Below the pieces are notes generated by a model. That model made no database searches. It saw nothing but the letters and a program-made list of their open reading frames with translations, and was not told where the DNA came from. A DNA stretch of 64,000 nucleotides from an uncultured Amylibacter sp. (lineage in GTDB: Bacteria; Pseudomonadota; Alphaproteobacteria; Rhodobacterales; Rhodobacteraceae): the NCBI GenBank assembly GCA_959347425.1, contig OY365741.1, positions 2,275,034 through 2,339,033 of the forward strand, in the 5' to 3' direction. Position 1 is the first letter of the stretch, and the number at the start of each line of letters is the position of its first letter. Below are positions 1-9,125 of the stretch, in pieces. The translations under genes and the position numbers were made by a program.

Positions 1-653
1 TCCAAATCCCCCGCAACCATAGCCGCCGCGTTGCCCTCTAACCATTCGAAAAACTCAGCATCACCAAGCAACCCATATTTCACCACTTCGCCATAGCCCG
101 CAAGGAAATCCCGCCGTGGCAGAGTATCCAGCAACGTCACATCCGCCAGCACCATACGCGGCTGATTAAACGCGCCAATCAGGTTTTTCCCATGCTCGGT
201 GTTGATACCCGTCTTACCGCCAACCGCGCTATCCACCTGCGCCAGCAGAGTTGTGGGGATTTGAATAAACGCAACCCCCCTGCGGACTATCGCCGCGGCA
301 AACCCCGCCAAATCACCGATGACTCCGCCTCCAAAAGCGACAATAAGGTCGCCGCGTTCGATTTTTTGGTCCAGCAACCATGTGCAGGTTTTCTCTAACA
401 TAGCCCATGATTTCGTGGTCTCCCCTGCGGGCAGGGTCAGGGTTGCTAGCTCCAACCCCGCGTTTTGGGCGATGGATTGCAGGGCGGGTAGATGATGCCG
501 TGCGACATTCTCATCGGTAATCACCGCCAGCCGTTTGCGTTGTAAATAAGGCTTTATATGCAGGGGTAAATCCGCCAGCAACCCCGCGCCGATAAGAATG
601 GGATAGCTGTTCGCGCCAAGGTCTACTGTTATTTTGGTGGGTTTTGGGGTCAT
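1..653 (-). CDS. aroB: 3-dehydroquinate synthase (partial, C-terminus off window)
   Basis: Second step of the shikimate pathway: converts DAHP to 3-dehydroquinate in the cytoplasm using NAD and a divalent metal. About 217 N-terminal residues are visible. I read the dinucleotide motif GGGVIGDLAG, then PTTLLAQVDSAVGGKTGIN, and near the window edge GYGEVVKYG, which carries the expected metal-ligand Glu. Translation starts at an ATG that overlaps the aroK stop (ATGA at 650-653), so the two genes are translationally coupled. This aroK-aroB order is common in alphaproteobacteria. Nothing looks broken in the visible part. Confidence 0.95.
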   Translation of the reverse strand, partial: MTPKPTKITVDLGANSYPILIGAGLLADLPLHIKPYLQRKRLAVITDENVARHHLPALQSIAQNAGLELATLTLPAGETTKSWAMLEKTCTWLLDQKIERGDLIVAFGGGVIGDLAGFAAAIVRRGVAFIQIPTTLLAQVDSAVGGKTGINTEHGKNLIGAFNQPRMVLADVTLLDTLPRRDFLAGYGEVVKYGLLGDAEFFEWLEGNAAAMVAGDL

Positions 654-1195
654 ACGAGTTCCTTTATTTTAGAGCTTGCCAGCAAGGCCGCCAACACCCG
701 CCCCGCCACATCTTTTTCATCCCAATCCGCCTGTGCCGTGATGGTAATATCCGCCTTTGCATAATCGGTTTCACGCGATTTTGCCAGAGCATGCAGGGTC
801 GCCAACCCGTCTTTTTCCTGCAACAGAGGGCGTTCCGTGCAATCACGCAACCTTTGCCATAAAACCTCCACATCCGCCTTTAGCCAAACCGAACAGCCTC
901 GCGCCGCTATCATAGCCCTATTTTGCGGGGCGATAAACGCACCGCCGCCAACGGATAAAACGCAAGGCTCGGCTTGCAACAGCTCTTGCAAGGCCTGCGT
1001 TTCCGCCGTCCGAAACGCCGCTTCGCCCTTTGTGGCAAACATATCCTTAGCCGACATGCCCGCGTTAAGTTCCACCCGCTCGTCCGAATCGGCAAAGCCA
1101 CACCCCAAATCCTGCGCCAAATACCGCCCGACAGAGGTTTTGCCCGCGCCCATAAGCCCGACCAGAACGATGGTTTTGTTTAAATAATATGTCAT
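650..1195 (-). CDS. aroK: Shikimate kinase
   Basis: Phosphorylates shikimate to shikimate 3-phosphate with ATP. The protein has 181 residues, the normal size for the family. Walker A GLMGAGKT is at residues 13-20, the shikimate-binding DSD motif at 36-38, and a GGG motif in VLSVGGGAF near residue 85. An Arg-containing lid segment (ERPLLQ) follows. It overlaps aroB by 4 bp (ATGA) and probably heads the aroKB transcript. The start lies about 90 bp from the divergent small ORF at 1285, so the region 1196-1284 should hold both promoters. Confidence 0.95.
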   Translation of the reverse strand: MTYYLNKTIVLVGLMGAGKTSVGRYLAQDLGCGFADSDERVELNAGMSAKDMFATKGEAAFRTAETQALQELLQAEPCVLSVGGGAFIAPQNRAMIAARGCSVWLKADVEVLWQRLRDCTERPLLQEKDGLATLHALAKSRETDYAKADITITAQADWDEKDVAGRVLAALLASSKIKELV

Positions 1196-1284
1196 TAGGT
1201 TTTTTATAGCATTGTTGTGCGTTCTATGCTAGTCTTACGGGTGAATAAACCCGTCAATCGCCAAAATATTTAAGGAAACCGCCC

Positions 1285-1416
1285 ATGTCCCAACTGATAA
1301 AATACCTGATAATAGCCTTATTCATAGGGGTTATTGCGCTGATAACGGCTCTGGTTTTACAAGACCCAGCCGTCCCCGCCGTTGATGTAAAAACCCCGAT
1401 AGACATCCCGCTATAA
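1285..1416 (+). CDS. Small single-pass membrane protein (43 aa), unknown function
   Basis: A 43-residue open frame starts at ATG 1285 with an AAGGAAA ribosome-binding site about 7 nt upstream and stops at TAA 1414-1416. Residues 4-25 form one strongly hydrophobic helix, followed by a short Pro/Val/Asp tail (QDPAVPAVDV) that would be outside the membrane. It lies 43 bp upstream of xerD in the same direction and could be its leader cistron. I do not recognise a family. The good ribosome-binding site and clean hydrophobic profile argue that it is translated, but this rests on composition alone. Confidence 0.5.
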   Translation: MSQLIKYLIIALFIGVIALITALVLQDPAVPAVDVKTPIDIPL

Positions 1417-1459
1417 CCGCAAAATAACCTCAAAATAAAGGCAAGAAAAGGCATCCCCC

Positions 1460-2410
1460 ATGGCGCATCGCTGGATTTCGTCGTTTTTGGATTCGTTCCG
1501 CTCTGAGGGTGGCGGAGCAGAAAATTCGGTGCTTGCCTACGGGCGTGATTTGCTGGAATTTGAATCATTTCTAAACGACCACAAACCGCCGAAATCCTTT
1601 GAAACCGTCGGCAAGACGGAAGTAGAATCCTATCTTATGCACCTTGAAACAAAGGGCTTGGCAGAATCCTCTCGCGGGCGGCATTTATCGACCATCAAAC
1701 AGTTTTATCGGTTTTTATATGAAGAAAATTGGGTGAAAACCAACCCAACCCAGCTCATCCGTGCGCCGAAAAAGAAACGAACCTTGCCGTCGGTTTTGTC
1801 CCAAGATGATATAAAACGGCTGCTGACCGCCTCCGCGCACACCGGACGAACCGAACTGGAACGCTTGCGCAATCCGTGTATGGTGCATTTATTATACGCC
1901 ACGGGCATGCGGGTGAGCGAGCTGATTTCCCTGCCGTTAATGTCCGTAAGCGGCAATCCCGATATGATTTTGATAAAGGGCAAGGGCAACAAGGAACGTT
2001 TGGTGCCGTTAAATCCCATCGCACGAGGGGTCTTGCAGGATTATTTAGTTGGGCTGGATGAAGCAATCGCGCACAGGTCTGCAGGGGAAATTCGGCGGCA
2101 CAGCAACAGCACGATGCGCTGGTTATTCCCGTCAAAGAGTGCTGAGACGCATATCAGTCGGATTCGGTTTTACACGTTAATCAAGCAGATAGCGGTTATC
2201 GCGGGGTTGGGTGATAAGGGGATTAGCCCGCACAGTATCCGCCATGCTTTCGCCAGTCATTTGTTAGAGAACGGGGCGGATTTGCGGGTTATTCAGATGT
2301 TATTGGGGCATGAAAATATCAGTACGACAGAGATTTACACGCATGTTTTGGATGAAAAATTGAATGCTTTGTTGTTAAAGCATCACCCGCTTTCCAATGG
2401 TGAATTGTGA
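1460..2410 (+). CDS. xerD: Tyrosine recombinase XerD
   Basis: Site-specific recombinase that, with XerC (found here at 55.3 kb), resolves chromosome dimers at dif. Its 316 residues comprise an N-terminal SAM-like core-binding domain (about 1-95) and a C-terminal catalytic domain. All catalytic residues are present: R151, K175, H258-x-x-R261, H284 and the nucleophile Y293. The last residues (NGEL) and the stop fall inside the simple repeat that fills the following spacer (gaat/gtgaat units), so the natural C-terminus may have been slightly altered by repeat growth. XerD is preferred over XerC because the 55.3-kb paralogue sits in the DUF484-xerC context. Confidence 0.93.
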   Translation: MAHRWISSFLDSFRSEGGGAENSVLAYGRDLLEFESFLNDHKPPKSFETVGKTEVESYLMHLETKGLAESSRGRHLSTIKQFYRFLYEENWVKTNPTQLIRAPKKKRTLPSVLSQDDIKRLLTASAHTGRTELERLRNPCMVHLLYATGMRVSELISLPLMSVSGNPDMILIKGKGNKERLVPLNPIARGVLQDYLVGLDEAIAHRSAGEIRRHSNSTMRWLFPSKSAETHISRIRFYTLIKQIAVIAGLGDKGISPHSIRHAFASHLLENGADLRVIQMLLGHENISTTEIYTHVLDEKLNALLLKHHPLSNGEL

Positions 2411-2663
2411 ATTATGAATTATGAATTAGGTTTATGACGAACCTTTTGTCCTAAAATAAAAAACCCGCACGCCCAAGCCTCGCAGAGGGGTGGGCGGGCG
2501 GGAAGCCCGAACGAAGGGGGCTTGCCCCCAAGTGAGGGCGAAACAAAAAACCTCTGCTCTTAACTCCTAATAACAAACCCCAATCCCTAACAACCAATCA
2601 TTCACAATTCACAATTCATAATTCACAATTCACCCCTAAACTTGCATTGCGTCAAAAACCCGC
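2408..2663. repeat. Intergenic repeat block after xerD
   Basis: The spacer holds simple repeats of gaattatgaatt type at the xerD stop. Next comes a partial copy of interspersed family A (about 2455-2590), in the same orientation as the longer copy at 53.67-53.79 kb: gcccaagcctcgcagagggg, an inverted gggcttgcccccaagtgaggg segment and cctctgctcttaactcctaa. The inverse simple repeat (attcacaattcataattc) closes it at about 2600-2632. No gene is seen. Confidence 0.8.
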
Positions 2664-2669
2664 TATACT
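2642..2669 (+). promoter_or_regulatory. Putative sigma-70 promoter of the CBS-domain gene
   Basis: TTGCAT (2642-2647), a 16-nt spacer and TATACT (2664-2669) precede the gene starting at 2710. It was found by eye. The -10 is close to consensus and lies just outside the repeat block. Confidence 0.5.
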
Positions 2670-2709
2670 CCCCACACCACCCGAAACCCCGAAATGAAAG
2701 CCACTCCCA

Positions 2710-3999
2710 ATGCCCCTCATCACCACGCTAACCATGCAACACTGGATTACCATCGCAACCATCTGCGCTCTGCTGCTGTTTTCCGCCTTTTTCTCTGGCT
2801 CTGAAACCGCGCTGACCGCCGCATCACGGGGCAAACTGCATAAAATGGCGGGCAAAGGCTCACGCGGAGCCAAACGCGCCCTCACCCTAACAGACGACTC
2901 GGAGAGCCTTATCAGCACGGTTTTGCTGGGCAATAATCTGGTGAATATATTGGCGGCCGCACTGGCTACGCAGCTTTTCACGCAATTATTGGGCGATAGC
3001 GGGGTGGCGGTCGCGACATTAGTCATGACCTTCCTCGTCCTTATATTCGCCGAAATCCTGCCGAAAACCTACGCCATTAACAATTCGGAACACGCCGCCA
3101 CGTTGGTATCCGCGCCCATCCGCGTGATAGTCATCGCCTTGCGCCCCTTTGTTTTCATAGCCCAACACGCGGTTAACCTGATGCTCCGCCTGTTTGGCGG
3201 CACACCCGTGATAAACACGGACGCAACCCAAGATGAAATCGCGGGAACGATAGCATTGGGGCACAAAGAGGGCAGTGTTGAAAAGGATGACCGCGACCGA
3301 TTGCTGGGCGCGTTGGATTTGAAAGATAGGGGTGTGGAGGAAATCATGCTCCACCGTTCCAGCATTGAAATGATAGACAGCGCGGCAAACCCGCAAGACA
3401 TCATTCGCCAGTGTTTGAATTCCGCCCACACTCGAATCCCTGTTTTTAAAGGCGAACCAGAGAATATCATAGGAGTCCTCCACGCCAAAGACATGCTGCG
3501 AAGCGTGGAAAAACTGCTCCGCGATGGTAAAAACACCGATTTGGGGCAGTTTAACGTGCTGGACACGGCTATGAAACCGTATTTCGTGCCAGAAACCACG
3601 ACTTTGGATGACCAAATGCGCCAGTTCCTGCTCCGCAAAACGCATTTCGCGCTGGTGGTTGATGAATACGGGGCGTTGCAGGGGTTGATAACGCTGGAAG
3701 ACATACTGGAAGAAATCGTCGGGGAGATCACCGATGAGCATGATGAGGGTGCGCCAGATACTATGGGGCGTGATTCGGCGGGGGATTATCACGTTGACGG
3801 ACAGGCTACCATCCGCGATTTGAACCGCGCCCACGATTGGAATCTACCTGATGAAGAGGCGCATACGCTGGCTGGCTTGATAATACACGAGGCACAAATG
3901 ATACCCAATACAGGGCAAGTTTTTAACATCCACGGCATGCGATTTGAAATAATAGAACGCAAACAAAACCGTTTAACTAAAATAAAGATAAAAACTTAA
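2710..3999 (+). CDS. CorC/HlyC-type CBS-domain membrane protein (CNNM-like)
   Basis: An inner-membrane protein of the CNNM/CorC family, usually linked to divalent cation (Mg/Co) efflux. Residues 1-185 form a DUF21 transmembrane domain with helices near 12-29, 95-117 and 140-160 and the family motif FFSGSETALTA. Residues 210-335 contain two CBS domains that bind adenine nucleotides in relatives, and 350-427 match the C-terminal transporter-associated domain. Length (429 aa) is typical. An internal ATG at 2734 is an alternative start. It is preceded by a good promoter and appears monocistronic. Confidence 0.85.
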   Translation: MPLITTLTMQHWITIATICALLLFSAFFSGSETALTAASRGKLHKMAGKGSRGAKRALTLTDDSESLISTVLLGNNLVNILAAALATQLFTQLLGDSGVAVATLVMTFLVLIFAEILPKTYAINNSEHAATLVSAPIRVIVIALRPFVFIAQHAVNLMLRLFGGTPVINTDATQDEIAGTIALGHKEGSVEKDDRDRLLGALDLKDRGVEEIMLHRSSIEMIDSAANPQDIIRQCLNSAHTRIPVFKGEPENIIGVLHAKDMLRSVEKLLRDGKNTDLGQFNVLDTAMKPYFVPETTTLDDQMRQFLLRKTHFALVVDEYGALQGLITLEDILEEIVGEITDEHDEGAPDTMGRDSAGDYHVDGQATIRDLNRAHDWNLPDEEAHTLAGLIIHEAQMIPNTGQVFNIHGMRFEIIERKQNRLTKIKIKT

Positions 4000-4106
4000 C
4001 CGAAATAAACATGAAAACTTTGTGATTCGGGTTGCATCTTGCTTTTTTATCGCTAAAAGGGGCGCGTGTTTAACACTAACTAACAAAAAATCAAAAGGAT
4101 ATGATT

Positions 4107-4712
4107 ATGAAACGTTTTTTCTCTGTGTTGCCTGTGGCAGCAATTCTTGCTTTTGCAACCGCCCCTGTTTTCGCGCAAAGCGAAGATGCGGCGGTGAATG
4201 AGGCGGATAAACAGTTCCCCATCGTCGCTGAGGGCGATAATTACCTGCGTGATAGCTTTGAAACTTGGGAAGTTTATTGCGCCAAAGGCAAAGAGGAGTC
4301 AACCTGCGAGGTTTTCGAACTCTTAACCAATAAAAATGACGATCCCGTGGCGCGGATTAATATACTGCGCCTGCCAGAGGGTGGCGAAGCCGTTGCTGGG
4401 GTGACGTTTGTCGCGCCTTTGGGAACGCTTTTACCTGCGGGTGTGGCGATGCGGATTGATAGTTCGCGCGTGCGCAATCATCCGTTCGGCTGGTGTGAGC
4501 AAGCGGGCTGTGTCGCGCGGTTCGGGCTGTCTGGCGATGATATGGAGGATTTGTCGCGGGGGGAGTCTCTGTTTTTCACGATTGTGAATTTGGCTGACCC
4601 TGATGAGCCGATTGAGCTGAGCGTGCCTTTGGCAGGGATTGGCGATGCGTGGGCTTCTATTCCTGTGCCTCCTGCTGCTGCCGCTGCTGCGGAAGAAGAA
4701 TCTTCAAATTAG
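4107..4712 (+). CDS. Invasion-associated locus B (IalB) family secreted protein
   Basis: Two in-frame ATGs (4101, 4107) follow the AAGGAT ribosome-binding site. I choose 4107 because it leaves about 7 nt of spacing; the same AAGGATATGATTATG arrangement starts the ppiD-like gene at 14.6 kb. The product has about 201 residues with a signal peptide (MKRFFSVLPVAAILAFATAPVFA, cut before QS). The IalB signatures are W-x-V-x-C early (ETWEVYCAKG) and a paired Cys segment (GWCEQAGC) mid-protein. IalB-like proteins are periplasmic or envelope proteins of unclear activity, common in free-living alphaproteobacteria. An Ala-rich tail follows. A strong terminator lies 45 bp downstream. Confidence 0.8.
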   Translation: MKRFFSVLPVAAILAFATAPVFAQSEDAAVNEADKQFPIVAEGDNYLRDSFETWEVYCAKGKEESTCEVFELLTNKNDDPVARINILRLPEGGEAVAGVTFVAPLGTLLPAGVAMRIDSSRVRNHPFGWCEQAGCVARFGLSGDDMEDLSRGESLFFTIVNLADPDEPIELSVPLAGIGDAWASIPVPPAAAAAAEEESSN

Positions 4713-4756
4713 GGGCTAATTAGGGTTTATTAACTCTTTGAGTTGTTAATTTTAGG

Positions 4757-4798
4757 ACACGCCCGCTTGCTTGTAAGAGTAAGCGGGCGTGTTTTTTT
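4757..4798 (+). terminator. Rho-independent terminator of the IalB-like gene
   Basis: A perfect 12-bp stem ACACGCCCGCTT (4757-4768) / AAGCGGGCGTGT (4781-4792) with a 12-nt loop is followed by a run of seven T ending at 4798. Confidence 0.9.
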
Positions 4799-4819
4799 GG
4801 TTTAGGATTAAAAAAACGC

Positions 4820-4848
4820 TTGACACTCCCGCCAAAATCATGTTTATT
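4820..4848 (+). promoter_or_regulatory. Promoter of the Cys-rich lipoprotein gene
   Basis: CGCTTGACA with -35 TTGACA at 4820-4825, a 17-nt spacer and TTTATT at 4843-4848, preceded by an A-tract. The element and the leader AAGGGACACACTC closely match the promoters of the genes at 38998 and 44142 and, in the -35 part, the four sRNA promoters at 59.9-60.3 kb. Confidence 0.65.
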
Positions 4849-4882
4849 GTGGGAAAAATAAAAAGTGCAAAGGGACACACTC

Positions 4883-7120
4883 ATGCCATATATCAAACTT
4901 TTAACCGTTCTTGCTGGGCTTGCCCTGCTAACCGCTTGTGGGGGTGCTGCCGCACCTGCCGATAAAACGGGCGGTGATACGACCACCGATTGCAAGACAA
5001 ACGCTTTTCATGCGGATTGCAACGCAGACGCACCCGCGATAGAATTACGCCAAAGCATGTGTTTAAATGATAACGATATACACACAACTTGCGGTGCAAT
5101 TATTACCAGCTTTTGCACGGAGAATCCACATAGAACTTTCGCGGGCGTTTGCACGGGTGATGACTATCTGCCAAACCGAATCGCCGATTGTATAAAAGAT
5201 GGCAAGGCGGATACTCCAAATTGCGGGCTTATTACGAGGGATGCCACGAAGAATGCCGCGCTAACCGCTTGCCTAACAAATCCGTTTGATACGGCTTGCG
5301 AGTCCGTTCCCGACTTTATGTCCAGTTTTGCACAGGCACGAACGAATCGGGCGAGCTTTTGCGATAATAGCGCGAATGTGGATAACGACCTTTGCAAGGG
5401 TGATAATGTGACTCCTATTTGTAGGTTTGACCCATTTACCGCGATTTGCCCAGATGCCACCTATGGCACGACCCGCCAAACCATGTGTTTGGCGAATACA
5501 GCGATAGACCCAACCTGTGTTGGTGCGGAGGGGATTGCCACGGTTTTTTGCGGGGCGAATCTGTTTAGCACCGAGACCGCTTGCATGCATACCGATTATG
5601 ATGATGACCGCCAAATGGCGTGTTTATTGAGTCTAGACGCAAACGATAAATGTATTGGTGAAATGGGGATTGCCACGGTTTTTTGCAAGGCGAATCCGTT
5701 TGACACTTCGGCTGGTTGCACAGAACACCCAAACATCGGAAATTTTCAAAATGCCAGTTGTCTTGACGTTAATAATAATAACAAACACACAAGCTGTACC
5801 GAGCGTGCGTCGGTAAATCATGCCGATTATTTGGCTAGTTTTGGCGATACACTCCCGCCCGCAACATTGGTAGAGGTAACCACAGGCACGGATATTCCGT
5901 CACATTTTGTAAGCATTGGTGAAAATGGTGTTATTGATGGGGAAGGATTGACGGGGCAAATAATCACCAACACCCTACGCCGTGAGGGTGATACGATGGA
6001 TGGTGTTACCTATATTGCGGGTGCGATTGAGACGGTTTCACAAAGTTTTGTCGGTCTTCTGCCAACAACCAATTTGGGCGCGCCTTTAGTGGAAGCCCCC
6101 ATGGATACGACATGGGAGGGGCGTTATAGCTTTGCCCTGCTTGGTCTCACTCCTCCTATTACTTTTACCGTTACTTTTGGCGCAGGCGATCAAGCTGGAA
6201 CTATTACTGCAATGGATTCCCAATCGATATATACCACGACTTTTACCCTTGATTTCAACGCAGAGGGTGTTATCACGGGCAAGGTGAATATTGATGGTGC
6301 TGGTTTTGATGATGATGCCCAAGCACGGGGATTGATTGGCGAAGAGGGGCTTGTCGGCGGTTATGTCAACACAGATGGCGGGGGATTGGGAGGTAACTTG
6401 TACGGCGGGTTTGTCGCCGATGCACCCGTGCCAGCCGCCACGGATGGAAAGGTGGATTACCGCGATTGGCTTGCCATCGGGGCAACCGTGGCAACACCCA
6501 CCACCCCCGCGATAAACGAATTTATAACGCGGACAGGCACAGCAGGGATAGTAAATGAAGCAGGAACGACAGTTAGTGTTGGTGATACCTACCTTACCTT
6601 TGACATTGCCCAATATGACGATGGAACGTTCGGCGGGGATGACAACGATGGTTTTGCTATTATTTCAAGCAACAGCAAAAGTTATGCTGGGATTTTTCCA
6701 GCAACCAATTTGGGCGCACCCCTAACCGAGCCGACCGCCTCTGGCACATGGCAAGGGAGTTTTTCAGTGGTTGATGAGAATCGAAATGCTGAGAGGGGGC
6801 AATTTATCCCAACCGTTAATTTTACCGCAAAGACAATCACTGGTACAGTCGCTGACCGTGCTGTCGGCGATACTGACTTTGCGGTGATTAGCGGCAATAC
6901 TTTTCCCACAGGTGTTTCGTATAGTTTTACTGCAAGTTTTGATAATCCAAGCGGGCAGTTGACTGGTACGATAACCCGCACCGTTAGCGATGTGGCAAGT
7001 GCGGGGACTATTCGCGGGCTTATAGCTGAGGCTGGCGCGATTGCCGTATTTATCAGCAACCCGAACACGGCTTTCTCCTATGCTGGCGGGTTTGTCGCAC
7101 GACCCACACCCAGCGAATAA
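4883..7120 (+). CDS. Cys-rich lipoprotein with two TbpB-like barrel domains
   Basis: The start is set at ATG 4883 because the ribosome-binding site AAAGGGACACACTC matches that of the paralogue at 38998; an upstream in-frame ATG has none. The 745-residue product has a lipoprotein signal (LLTAC, lipidated Cys19). Residues about 25-305 are Cys-rich degenerate repeats built around C-x-x-NPFD-x-x-C-type motifs, a likely disulfide-stapled stalk. Two glycine-rich beta domains follow (about 315-515 and 525-745), each with YAG-IL/FPxTNLGAPL near the start and GLIGEEGLVGG or similar before a final GGFVA. This pattern is that of transferrin-binding-protein-B-like beta barrels. It is probably surface exposed; the ligand is unknown. 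Confidence 0.75.
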   Translation: MPYIKLLTVLAGLALLTACGGAAAPADKTGGDTTTDCKTNAFHADCNADAPAIELRQSMCLNDNDIHTTCGAIITSFCTENPHRTFAGVCTGDDYLPNRIADCIKDGKADTPNCGLITRDATKNAALTACLTNPFDTACESVPDFMSSFAQARTNRASFCDNSANVDNDLCKGDNVTPICRFDPFTAICPDATYGTTRQTMCLANTAIDPTCVGAEGIATVFCGANLFSTETACMHTDYDDDRQMACLLSLDANDKCIGEMGIATVFCKANPFDTSAGCTEHPNIGNFQNASCLDVNNNNKHTSCTERASVNHADYLASFGDTLPPATLVEVTTGTDIPSHFVSIGENGVIDGEGLTGQIITNTLRREGDTMDGVTYIAGAIETVSQSFVGLLPTTNLGAPLVEAPMDTTWEGRYSFALLGLTPPITFTVTFGAGDQAGTITAMDSQSIYTTTFTLDFNAEGVITGKVNIDGAGFDDDAQARGLIGEEGLVGGYVNTDGGGLGGNLYGGFVADAPVPAATDGKVDYRDWLAIGATVATPTTPAINEFITRTGTAGIVNEAGTTVSVGDTYLTFDIAQYDDGTFGGDDNDGFAIISSNSKSYAGIFPATNLGAPLTEPTASGTWQGSFSVVDENRNAERGQFIPTVNFTAKTITGTVADRAVGDTDFAVISGNTFPTGVSYSFTASFDNPSGQLTGTITRTVSDVASAGTIRGLIAEAGAIAVFISNPNTAFSYAGGFVARPTPSE

Positions 7121-7143
7121 CACACCCGAATAACTAGGGCATG

Positions 7144-7171
7144 TTAATCGTTAATCGTTAATCGTTAATCG
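7144..7171. repeat. Tandem TTAATCG heptamer, 4 copies
   Basis: Four perfect copies of TTAATCG. The lpxD stop codon (TAA on the minus strand, 7158-7160) is part of the third copy. Because 7 is not a multiple of 3 and the unit carries TAA on both strands, three or more copies close all six reading frames. Confidence 0.9.
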
Positions 7172-8252
7172 TTAGCTTCTTCTCAATTTTCGCCAACCGC
7201 TCCGCCAGCCTCGGCAACCGCCTAAACCCGCGATACGCCGCCACTTGAATATCCATCTTTGTCGCAGGATTCCCCATCATCACGCGCCCAGACGGCACAT
7301 TGCTGGACAGCGACGAGGCCCCCGCCGCTATCACATCAGAACCCACGGTAATATGGTCGGCAACCCCAACTTGCCCGCCCAAAATCACCCGATCGCCCAG
7401 CCGAGTACTGCCCGCTATCGCCACCTGCCCGCAAATCAGGCAATCGCGCCCAATCTGCACATTATGGGCTATCATAACAAGGTTATCCAGCTTTGTGCGG
7501 TCGCCAATCTGCGTGTTCGCCACGGTGCCACGGTCTATCGCGCAATTCGCCCCGATTTCCACATCATCGCCCAGCACAACCGCCCCAAGCGAGTTTATGC
7601 GCACAAAGTGATTCGCCTCATCCACAGCCCCCTGCCCGTCCTTTTTCACCTTTTCAACGCGGCTGGGTTTTGGCGTGACAAAAGAAAACCCGTCAGAGCC
7701 TATGACCGCACCCGCTTGGATAATAACTCGCGCGCCGATTTGCACCCGTGCGCCTATCCGTGCGCCGTTGTAAATAAGGGCATTATCGCCTATGGTCGCG
7801 TTTTCCGCGATACTGGCATGGCTGAGCATCCGCAGATTATCGCCAATGACCGCCCCGCGCCCAATCACGCAAAACGCCCCTATTTGTGCGTTTTTACCGA
7901 TTTGTGCGGACTCGTCAATTATCGCCGACGGGTGGATTCCGTCCGTGTCTGGCGGGGTTTCAAACAGCACGCTGACCCCCGATAGCGTATAACGGGACGG
8001 CGCGATTATCGCCGCCTTCAGCCCCATAGCTTGCCAATCCGCGTCCGCCCAGACTATCGCGGTTTGGGCATGGGAATTCTGCAAATCGGTGGCATAAGAT
8101 TTATCCAGAGCCAATGCCAGTTGGGTTTTAGTGGCGGATTTCGGCTCGGCAACGCTATCCACAATCAAGGTCGCATCCCCCAGAGCGGTCGCGTTCAAGT
8201 GGGCGGCAATTTGTGCAATCGTGTATTTTTGGTTTGCTGGTTTGTTTGCCAT
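7158..8252 (-). CDS. lpxD: UDP-3-O-(3-hydroxyacyl)glucosamine N-acyltransferase
   Basis: Third step of lipid A synthesis: transfers a 3-hydroxyacyl chain from acyl-ACP to the amino group of UDP-3-O-acylglucosamine. Of 364 residues, about 1-100 form the N-terminal uridine-binding domain. Residues 105-320 are a left-handed parallel beta helix of hexapeptide repeats (I-G-x-N-x-x and variants), and the C-terminal helix binds acyl carrier. Catalytic His263 is in IAHNVQIG. The last four residues (TIND) and the stop are encoded by the TTAATCG repeat. The usual lpxA/fabZ/lpxB neighbours are not in this window. Confidence 0.95.
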   Translation of the reverse strand: MANKPANQKYTIAQIAAHLNATALGDATLIVDSVAEPKSATKTQLALALDKSYATDLQNSHAQTAIVWADADWQAMGLKAAIIAPSRYTLSGVSVLFETPPDTDGIHPSAIIDESAQIGKNAQIGAFCVIGRGAVIGDNLRMLSHASIAENATIGDNALIYNGARIGARVQIGARVIIQAGAVIGSDGFSFVTPKPSRVEKVKKDGQGAVDEANHFVRINSLGAVVLGDDVEIGANCAIDRGTVANTQIGDRTKLDNLVMIAHNVQIGRDCLICGQVAIAGSTRLGDRVILGGQVGVADHITVGSDVIAAGASSLSSNVPSGRVMMGNPATKMDIQVAAYRGFRRLPRLAERLAKIEKKLTIND

Positions 8253-8564
8253 TTTATCTTATCCCCGAATCCCCGAATGATTTGTGCTGGATTTGATGCT
8301 ATACTATTACACAGAATAATGCAACTAGTTGTGAATGGTGAATTGTAAATGGTGAATGGTGAATGGGGTTTTGTGGAAAACTTCTTTCCTAAAATAACTA
8401 ACCTTAGTTAATTGAGTTAATCTATAATTAAAATAAACAAAAATAACTAACCGCAGTTATTCTGGATATTGGATAATCAAAATAACCAATAATTCATCAT
8501 TCATAATTCATAATTCACAATTCAACACCTTGTAAGTTCGTATTTTTTATGCAATTAGGCGAAT
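8253..8564. repeat. Repeat-filled divergent spacer lpxD / DUF882
   Basis: Contains gtgaatggtgaattgtaaat runs (8328-8366), an AT-rich stretch with aaaataactaacc/gcagttatt units (8385-8490) and the inverse attcataattcacaattc run (8490-8523). These match other spacers at 2.4, 18.1 and 35.6 kb. Promoters for both flanking genes must lie here, but no clear consensus could be fixed close to DUF882. No gene is seen. Confidence 0.7.
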
Positions 8565-9125
8565 ATGACTTTTATCCCCCCAAATCATCTGTCAAGACGT
8601 GCCCTGATTGGCGGAATTGTTGCGTTTACGGCCTCGCCCGCTTTTGCAGCTCGTCGCGCCCCCGTGGTATTAAACGGTGCTAATACCCGCAAAATCCACA
8701 TGTACGCATCCCCCACGGGTGAAATTATGGACACGGTTTATTGGGCGGATGGCGAGTATATCGCGCCCGTTTTGGAAGAGATTAACTATTTCATGCGTGA
8801 TTGGCGGGCTGGGCGAGCTGCCGAAATTGACCCATCCCTGATTGATTTAATTGCCGCGATGCAAACCCATTTGGACACGGCAGAGCCGTTTAATCTGCTG
8901 TCCGCCTACCGCACGGAGGCAACCAATCAAATACTACGCCGTCGCAGTCGTGGCGTTGCCAAGCAGAGCTATCATGTCAAAGCCCGCGCCGTGGATTTAC
9001 GGATGAAGGGGCGCACGACTCGGCAAATCCAAAAGGCGGCATTGGCGGTTGCGGTTGGCGGGGTTGGGCGATATCGTCGGTCTGGGTTCGTGCATGTGGA
9101 TACCGGGCCGATACGTAAATGGTAG
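8565..9125 (+). CDS. DUF882 / YcbK-type M15 peptidase-like protein, Tat signal
   Basis: A 186-residue exported protein. The N-terminus has a twin-arginine signal (LSRRALIGGIVAF) ending near AFA-AR. The C-terminal half carries the zinc peptidase M15A signature: SYHVKARAVDLRM, giving the H-x6-D pair, and a third ligand in FVHVDTG. YcbK-like proteins act in the periplasm and are thought to be peptidoglycan (L,D/D,D) carboxypeptidase relatives; substrate specificity is not readable from sequence. The stop codon merges with a TAGTTGTTAGTTATTAG repeat. Confidence 0.85.
   Translation: MTFIPPNHLSRRALIGGIVAFTASPAFAARRAPVVLNGANTRKIHMYASPTGEIMDTVYWADGEYIAPVLEEINYFMRDWRAGRAAEIDPSLIDLIAAMQTHLDTAEPFNLLSAYRTEATNQILRRRSRGVAKQSYHVKARAVDLRMKGRTTRQIQKAALAVAVGGVGRYRRSGFVHVDTGPIRKW

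Noticed and set aside
3019..3834. Long minus-strand frame opposite the CBS-domain gene, and similar long shadow frames at 6086-6613, 18846-19532 and 25558-26334
   Set aside because: All lie opposite well-supported genes, lack ribosome-binding sites and show no recognisable domain.
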